Part shown: positions 58,132-64,000 of the stretch, piece by piece
Numbering within the stretch: the stretch's first letter is position 1
Layout: each line of letters begins with the position of its first letter
NCBI GenBank assembly: GCA_024704765.1
Contig: JAKMXF010000199.1
Span: 434,001-498,000 of the forward strand
DNA from: Oopsacas minuta
Lineage: Eukaryota; Porifera; Hexactinellida; Lyssacinosida; Leucopsacidae
Direction of reading: 5' to 3'
DNA: 64,000 nucleotides
Made by a program: the position numbers and the translations under genes
Notes under the pieces: model-generated
Seen by the model: only the letters and a program-made list of their open reading frames with translations
Database searches by the model: none
Told to the model about the DNA's origin: nothing

Positions 58132-59485
58132 CAGTCTGTCCAAGAATTATTGCAACACCAAGCCATTTATAGTCAAACCACAATTTACTGAATACGTAAC
58201 TAGCTATATACTCGAAACATTCCAATTTCAAAAACTGATACGTTACCTCTCTATTCCGTTTAATTTTTTCAAAAAACATTATTATTGTTCTCAGTCACTT
58301 AATACATAATTATGATGTCACTGTTTTAATAGAATTCATTCGTAATCAGCGTTTTTTCCCTTAACAATTTAGCATAGATTATTTCAATGGCTCAAGAGTC
58401 ATCCAGAATAAAGATTGAGACTCTGTTGAATGGAGGTAAACATACGCCTACTGAGATTTCACGACTTTTGAAAGTGAATCGGACTACTGTCTATAGGGTG
58501 AGAAAACGACTTGATGCCGGTGTTTCCATTAAACACAAACAAGGAAGTGGGAGACCTGGTAAAATATGCAAGAGCATTAAGTATTCTGCTGCACAGATAA
58601 TTAAATCAGATCCAGAGATCAGTTTACGCAAACTGGCAAATAAATTAACAGAGAAAAAGAAGATGAAAGTTTGTAAGAGTACTGTTCATTGGACACTGCG
58701 TCATCTAAAGTATTCTAAGCCTTTTCCCACACAAATTCCATTGTTATCTGAAAAAAATCGGTTGTTTAGGATTGAGTGGGCGCGTAAGAACATGAATAAA
58801 TTATGGTGCCGGGCTGTTTTTGCGGATGATGCATCTTTTTGGTAGAATAGGGGGAGAGTCAGAATGTGGACAAATCGGGAAAAAAACGGTTCCAAAAAAC
58901 AACGAAGCATTCGTCAAAATTACCCATTTGGGCGGCATTTTCGTCTTTTGGGACGTTTCCTATCTGTATTTTTCGACAGAACTTGGACGCGAAGCTGTTT
59001 GTTAATATTTTAAAATGGCATTTAATCGACCAGGCGGAGGTATTTCATGGAAACCGCTGGTTTCTTGTTCAAGACAATGATCCTAAGCACAAATCAAAGT
59101 TAGTCAAAGGATGAATGTCTGAGAATATGCCGAAATGTGTGTTTGAATGGCCAAGTGAATCACCAGATCTTAACCTATCGAATATGTGTTTGCAGTCTTG
59201 AAGGGACATGTTAGCAAACAACATCCTAAGAACTTAGCAGAGCTGGAAACTTCTATTTTGGGAGTTTGGGATTCACTGTCACCGGAATTCCTAAGACCTT
59301 ATTGGAAATCAATGAAGCGTAGGTGTCAGATGGTGATTGACAATAACGGAAATAAGATTAACTACTAATTTGAGTATACTGTAAACTAATTGATATCACC
59401 TTAAACAATATATGACATAAAATTCAGATGTTTTTATAGAATAACATTTACTTTAACAGTGTTGCAATAATTCTTGGACAGACTG
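58132..59485 (+). mobile_element. Tc1-like element, DD35E, complete ends, dead
   Basis: 1354 bp between TA at 58130-58131 and 59486-59487. Ends CAGTCTGTCCAAGAATTATT then GCAACAC, and right end reversed CAGTCTGTCCAAGAATTATT. A sister of the element at 14667. It inserted at the inner edge of the left arm of the long-inverted-repeat element. Confidence 0.95.
58387..59368 (+). pseudogene. Tc1-family DD35E transposase, interrupted
   Basis: ATG 58387 (MAQESSRIKIETLLNGG) opens 152 codons with helix-turn-helix TEISRLLKVNRTTVYRVRKR and hook GSGRPG. A TAG at 58843-58845 follows directly after FADDASFW; the sister gene has Leu there. The first catalytic Asp is kept, though the next residue is Asp instead of Glu. 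A frameshift follows near 58866 (SGKKRFQKTTKHSSK). LVQDNDPKHKSK carries the second Asp, TGA replaces the Trp codon near 59112, and WPSESPDLN is followed by a missing base that destroys the PIE motif. The last 60 codons read on to KRRCQMVIDNNGNKINY. This copy shows the native start and end of the family. Confidence 0.92.
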
Positions 59486-59718
59486 TATATATATATTCTT
59501 ATACTAATTATATTCAAAGTCTGTGAATCCACAAATATGGCTGTATTAACATGCCCATTAGATACTGATTATTATTGACAATTCGGCCATTTGAAATATA
59601 TAATGGTCCTTGATTTTCTAGATAAGTATACTATAACCACTATATATAGTATAATAAATATTTGATTAAGTTGTATTTCGCAATTCAATCCTCAATATTT
59701 CCATTGTGATATTTCTAA
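59486..59718. other. Leader of the unnamed element gene
   Basis: AT-rich spacer between the Tc1 and the gene start. Should hold the promoter of the element; nothing specific seen. Confidence 0.4.
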
Positions 59719-61897
59719 ATGGCCATACCAATTGAAGTATCATCTCTCTATGATAATTATCATCTTGATATTCTTTATCGAGATTGTAGGTTTTGTTGCA
59801 ATCGGCTTGCTTCCAAAGCTCTGGTAAGGGAACCCCTTCGGCAACCAACTCCGCAACTGGTATCAAATAGAGCCCAGAAATATTACCAAGTTAACTTTGC
59901 ACCAGTGGTAGGTGATTTACTAACACCAAAAGTGTTATGTAGCATTTGTCGGGCTAAGTTTTCAAACTTAGAAAAAGGAAAATTGACTTTCAATAAATGG
60001 GAACAAGATCGAAAGAATATCGAGTTTCCACAAACAATTGAAGAAAGGCTATATATCACGAGAAGAACTGTGGGGTGTAACTCAGAATATCGCAATCAAA
60101 TTTGGCAGGTCTTTGCATCTTCTCTCAACAATTACATAACGAAGAATAAAATCAGAACCCTAGACCTGGTAGGCCATTAGAATAGTTACCATACAGACCG
60201 ATGTGTTGCAAATGTGGGAAATATATGGAAAATCACTCTAAGAAAATTTGTCAAAGCATTATGTTACACCTATTAAATATTCAAATGCAGGTGCGCTATT
60301 TGCCGAAAGAGCAGAAGCTTCAGGTTTCACTAGTGAAGTTGCAGCAAAATACACTAAAAACACACCAATACAAGTGGACGATCTTCATATTCCAGTTAGT
60401 TTGCATCATCCTTACGATTCCAACCACCAAATCGTGGTATCTACAGTTGACTATGCAGGCTGCAATCGTGTGAATACATAAATGAGCTTTGAAGCTGCTC
60501 GAAATATTCAAAGATTAGGCCACCCAGATCTTGGAAAACTTTCTTACCGGGAATTAGTCAGAATACTACCTCGAGAAGGAGTTACGTTCCCTGCTGGTCG
60601 AATCAAAGGAGCTTGGGATGAAAAATTGTTTGTTTCGGTGTGTATTTTACGCAAGGTACACTTGAGATATACCGTGGCAATATGGCTATTCTACCAGAGC
60701 CGATACCATTTTGTTTTGCATTGATAACAAAGTCCTTCAAATATTGGAACCCATAACCAATTCAATCGAATTTCCCGTTTAGTATTACATATCGATGGGA
60801 AGAAAGATTTTTTGAAGATATCTGTGAACATTCTCTCCATGAAGCCCAAAAGTATATATATATGCCAATTACTAATAGTGTCCTAACTAATTTTGTCATA
60901 GCTATGGGAAAGGGTCCTGAGAACTATCACAATCTGAAACACTTGTTTACTTATCCATCAATACATAAACTATTCACTTTTGATTTTCTAGTCCAAACTG
61001 CTTGCGAGTTTAAAGTAGCAGCTCTGCTTGTTGCGATCCAACAATCTTCCAGCAATTTCCCTTGTCTCTTTTGTTCGTGGTGCAATGCTACTTTATGTAC
61101 CGGTATAACTAATCAATAGAGGAACCGTGAAGAATCGTTAATAGATATTTCCAAAATATCATAACGTCATCAATGAACCTATCATTATTAGGACTGAGTC
61201 AGTTTTGGAAAAATTGCTCTCGCTCCATTACTTATTCTTTTGGGATTGGTAAACAAATTATACAGTATTACAAGGCCTAGTGATTGTTGATCTAATATCT
61301 TCAGATCAGAATATTGAAAAGGTACTCTCGAGGGCAATTCATGTTCAAGCTCTTAGACTATTTAGATGTATCCAATTCCCGAAATTTTCTGCAAATTCGA
61401 AAGTGCATTAATTGCATTGAAGCATGTAAAAGAGAAGTGTCAATGCAATGTAAAGAAAGTTTGATGGCCTACAGTATTAGAAATTTTCATGGCATGGTAT
61501 AATATAGGTTTGTCATGGTCTTTGAAATCGCATATTCTCTCAGTTCATAATGAAGAGTATTTCAGTTATTATGAAATTATCCCTGATGCAGGAGCAGCCA
61601 TCAGTTAAGAGCAAGTGGTGAAATACTCCATTCACGATTATAACGAGTATGGATCATCTCTTCAAGACAAGAGCAGAAAATCCTATTTACTCACAACGTC
61701 TTGTTGATTATATGGTCACATACAATTATAACCTGGAGTGGGATAGAGCTTTGAGATCAAACGCTGAAAATCTCGAAAAATATATTCAAGAAATTGATAT
61801 TGATGACGAATTGATTGAAGAGAATGAAAAGAGAGTAGAATTGCATAATTGGCTAACTGATTCTGAAAATTCAGATCTAAGTGATTTAGATTGTTAG
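59719..61897 (+). pseudogene. Broken gene of unknown function in the long-inverted-repeat element, candidate transposase
   Basis: I do not recognise this family by name. Pieces in order: 59719-60180, 153 codons, with two Cys pairs (YRDCRFCCNRL, VLCSICRAKFSNLEKG). 60248-60724 with one in-frame TAA (GFTSEVAAKYTKNTPIQVDD; LGKLSYRELVRILPREGV; GRIKGAWDEK). 60650-61119 in another frame (LRYRGNMAILPEPIPFCF; EERFFEDICEHSLHEAQKYI; NFVIAMGKGPENYHNLKHLF; ACEFKVAALLVAIQ; FPCLFCSWC). About 61220-61265, LAPLLILLGLVNKLY. About 61530-61650, SWSLKSHILSVHNEEYF, then ISxEQVV and IHDYNEYG. An acidic end (DIDDELIEENEKRVE, SENSDLSDLDC). At least five lesions. The gene lies between the inverted repeats, so a role in transposition is inferred. 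Confidence 0.7.
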
Positions 61898-61984
61898 CAA
61901 ATAACTAAATACACTTTTACAATTCCAAAAAAAGATTCATTATGCTCAACTATGTAGGTATCTAATAAATATGAGAAATTATAA

Positions 61985-62534
61985 CATATATATGCTGTAA
62001 ATATTGAATGATTGAGTTTTAATACTACCAATTATGGATAGGTGTTCATTATTCAAATTGTACTCTCAAATGGTAGTAATGGATACCATTATGACCATAT
62101 ATAGCACACTTATGGATAATAATGCACATGAATAATACCGAGAAATTTGATATATAGTATCAATTTTGGTCATTTGCGAAAAAATTGAAAGTCACGGGGG
62201 ATATGTCCCTCAAACACCCGATATTCACATACAAGGGGACATACCTCAGAAAGGGTTTGTTAGATATTCGTAATGTTTTGAGAAATTGTCGCAGATATAG
62301 AATAGCTGTAATATAAATAGTCACAAGCCAGATATTGAGTCAAATTAACCTTCTTGAGATCTGTAGCCAAAGTGATTAGGACAAAACAGCTCAAAATTCA
62401 AATTTGAAAAAATCATCTTCCGACGTCACAAAGGTCAGTAAATAGCAATTCCTTACTCAACAAACATTGTGTTACATAATCTATATGCTCTTTTGCGTTG
62501 AAATTTTTATAATCGTTTCATAGATAATTTACAC
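61985..62534. repeat. Right terminal inverted repeat of the 4.9-kb element
   Basis: The reverse complement of about 57585-58129 with scattered substitutions and small indels. Similarity runs from the minisatellite border inward to ATTTACAG(T/C)ATATATAT, exactly where the left arm is cut by the Tc1. Confidence 0.85.
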
Positions 62535-63480
62535 CCGTGTGTAGTGCATGTACAAGTATTTATATGCTCAAAAATTACCTCACTGTGGTGCATGTGCAAG
62601 TAATAATAGTTTCAAAAATGATCCCATGTAGATAATAAACAAGTATTTATTGAGTTAAATAGGACCCCAGTGTAGTGAATATACAAGTATCTACATGATC
62701 AAAAATGACCTCAGTGTAGACAGTGCACAAGTGTTCTAGGGCAAAAATGATCCCAGTTTAGAGCATGTACAAGTATTTACAGGGTAAATATTACCTCAGT
62801 CTAGTACATGCACTAGTATTTATACCGTCAAAAATTACCCTGTGTAGTGCATGAACGGGACTATAAAAGGTCAAAAAGACACCGGTGTTGTGCATTTACG
62901 AGTATATATAGGATTAAAAATGAACACTGTGGAGTGGGAGTACAAGTGTTTTCAGTTTTAAAAATTACCTCTGTGTATTGCATCTACGTGTATTTACAGG
63001 GTCAATATTTACCCCAGGGTGGTGAGTATACTAGTAGTTATAGGCTTAAACATGACCCCAGTGTAGTACATAGTATTAATAGGGTCAAGAGCGACCTCTG
63101 TTTATTCATGTTCAACTATTTATAGGGTAAAGATTACCAGAGTCTAGTACATGCAGTAGTATTTATAGGGTCCAAATTGACCCCAATGTGGTGCAGGTAT
63201 AAGTGTATATAGGGTCAAAAATATCCTTTGTGCAAAGCATGGACTCTATGTATATTTTCAAAATTAACCCCAGTGTAGTGCATGTACTAGTATAAATTGG
63301 TTAAAAACTACTCTCTTTGTAGTACATCTCTACGATGTATGAGTGTAAATACGGTTCCAGTGTAGTGCATGCTCAAGTATTGATAGTGTCAAAATGACCT
63401 CTGTATATTGCATGTATAAGTCTTTATAGGGTAAAAATGATCCCAAATTCATGTACAAGTATAAATAGGCTCAAAACAGA
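62535..63480. repeat. 44-bp minisatellite, right block
   Basis: About 21 diverged copies of the same unit as 55449-57575 (GTGTAGTGCATGTACAAGTA, TTTATAGGGTCAAAAATGAC), same orientation. It ends at about 63480. Confidence 0.92.
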
Positions 63481-63622
63481 CCAGCCTGGAATCGGTACCC
63501 GAGTTTCCGACACTTGAGACTCGCACAGTTAAAATTATTAGTGATACTGATTTAGCTACAGCTCTCTGTAAGATTTCTGGGAAAGATACTCAACTCACAA
63601 TGTCACTATTCACGCATTTATG
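63481..63622 (+). CDS. Possible exon of an unknown gene
   Basis: Directly after the array, one frame is open and complex: SLESVPEFPTLETRTVKIIS, then DTDLATALCKISGKDTQLTM, then SLFTHL. It ends at TTTATG followed by GTATGT, a good splice donor, and starts after CTCAAAACAG, a possible acceptor. I recognise no family. It may equally be a scrap of a transposon gene. The base composition is less AT-rich than the surroundings, which supports coding. Confidence 0.35.
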
Positions 63623-64000
63623 GTATGTGATTTTTGTTACCGACAAGAAATATTCGTGGTATTCAGTGCGATTATTTATTCTAATATGTTTTCAATAGAC
63701 AATCCTACGAAATCAGTTCCTCGAATTCAGGGTTTGCAAATCATTATCTTAGGGTATACCGGATTTAGCTCTTATGCACCCAGATTTGTATGCAAATTCA
63801 CCATGACTATCGAAGAGAGCATTGCTAGTACCTTAGGCAGATCATCATAGAATAGTCTCTATTTACTATTCTATGTTCGATGTTACTTCGGAACAAGTTG
63901 ACGTGTAATTAGATCAAAATCTATCCTCGGGAATGCTTTTTTGATACACTAGGACAGAAATATAGCAACCAAGGGGGGGGTAGCAGATTGCGAACTGTTT
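63623..64000. other. AT-rich sequence at the window edge
   Basis: No recognised feature. A 76-codon frame (63620-63850) has no motif that I know. A run of nine G lies near the end (about 63974). Confidence 0.35.

Larger units (their letters stand above)
57585..62534 (+). mobile_element. 4.9-kb element with ~545-bp terminal inverted repeats, unnamed family
   Basis: Left arm about 57585-58129 and right arm about 61985-62534 are inverted copies. Shared stretches include GCTATTTACTGACCTTTGTG then ACGTCGGAAGATGATTTTTT, AAACCCTTTCTGAGGTATG, GTGAATATCGGGTGTTGAGG, and TGTGCATTATTATC. Both flanks are the 44-bp minisatellite, so the unit inserted into that array. Without the Tc1 copy inside it (58132-59485) the element is about 3.6 kb. 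It carries the broken gene at 59719-61897. Exact tips and target duplication could not be fixed because the flanking array is diverged. Confidence 0.82.

Noticed and set aside
60780-60840. A HIDGKKDFLKISVNI frame that looked like a first catalytic Asp of the unnamed gene
   Set aside because: The copy at 1.15-1.95 kb supports a different frame here (EERFF / KEFF), so this reading is out of frame and coincidental.
55449-63480. Regular repeats that might suggest a CRISPR array
   Set aside because: The 44-bp units are tandem and diverged, without unique spacers, in animal DNA with no cas genes.

Overview
This window is AT-rich, intron-containing animal DNA, dominated by transposable elements and their remains. 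It contains no bacterial-type genes, operons or CRISPR. I recognise one host gene: the large subunit of replication protein A (RPA1), on the minus strand. Three of its coding exons are visible: 29574-29954 (DBD-F), 10795-11157 (linker and DBD-A) and 4661-4868 (end of DBD-A, start of DBD-B). The reading phases of the three exons join correctly, and introns of about 18.4 kb and 5.9 kb lie between them. The rest of the gene must lie left of 4661 in small exons I could not find, or outside the window. The abundant Tc1/mariner families with ends reading CAGGGTG and CAGT(A/C)TGTCC suggest an arthropod, perhaps a parasitic copepod such as a sea louse; that is an inference from family resemblance, not a proof.

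Layout. 1-4660: a decayed copy of an unrecognised element protein and a hAT-type MITE. 4869-10794 (RPA1 intron): a dead mariner and an unclassified non-coding repeat ('repeat A'). 11158-29573 (RPA1 intron): two back-to-back Tc1 elements (DD37E and DD35E), a MITE, a non-LTR reverse transcriptase scrap, a hAT remnant, a large broken unrecognised transposase-like gene, more repeat A and GATC-rich sequence. 29955-35630: a second reverse transcriptase scrap, a minisatellite flanked by inverted arms, and a deleted maT-like transposase with a perfect palindrome. 35638-38278: a Mutator-like (MULE) gene split by a decayed Tc1. 39073-46700: mariner, a tandem repeat, an OTU-domain fragment, a decayed DUF659-type hAT and a hAT tail. 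47749-55448: a hAT of the SCAND3/ZBED5 type, broken by a Tc1 and by a 4.8-kb element with 350-bp inverted ends and an 8-bp target duplication. That element itself contains a TTAA MITE, a deleted ZMYM1-like hAT and a mariner. 55449-63480: a 44-bp minisatellite interrupted by an apparently intact Tc1 (355-aa transposase) and by a 4.9-kb element with about 545-bp inverted ends.

The most novel signal is the 57585-62534 element. Its broken gene (59719-61897) belongs to a family I cannot name, with a second copy at 1150-1950. It shares an architecture with the equally unnamed family at 20176-21830: (D/E)FK-x5-LL-x2-(L/I)Q, then a CxxC, then a P-L-x2-x-LGLV segment, then an S-x-EQ motif. I infer a transposase superfamily with long terminal inverted repeats. 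None of the transposase genes except 56147-57214 is free of lesions.
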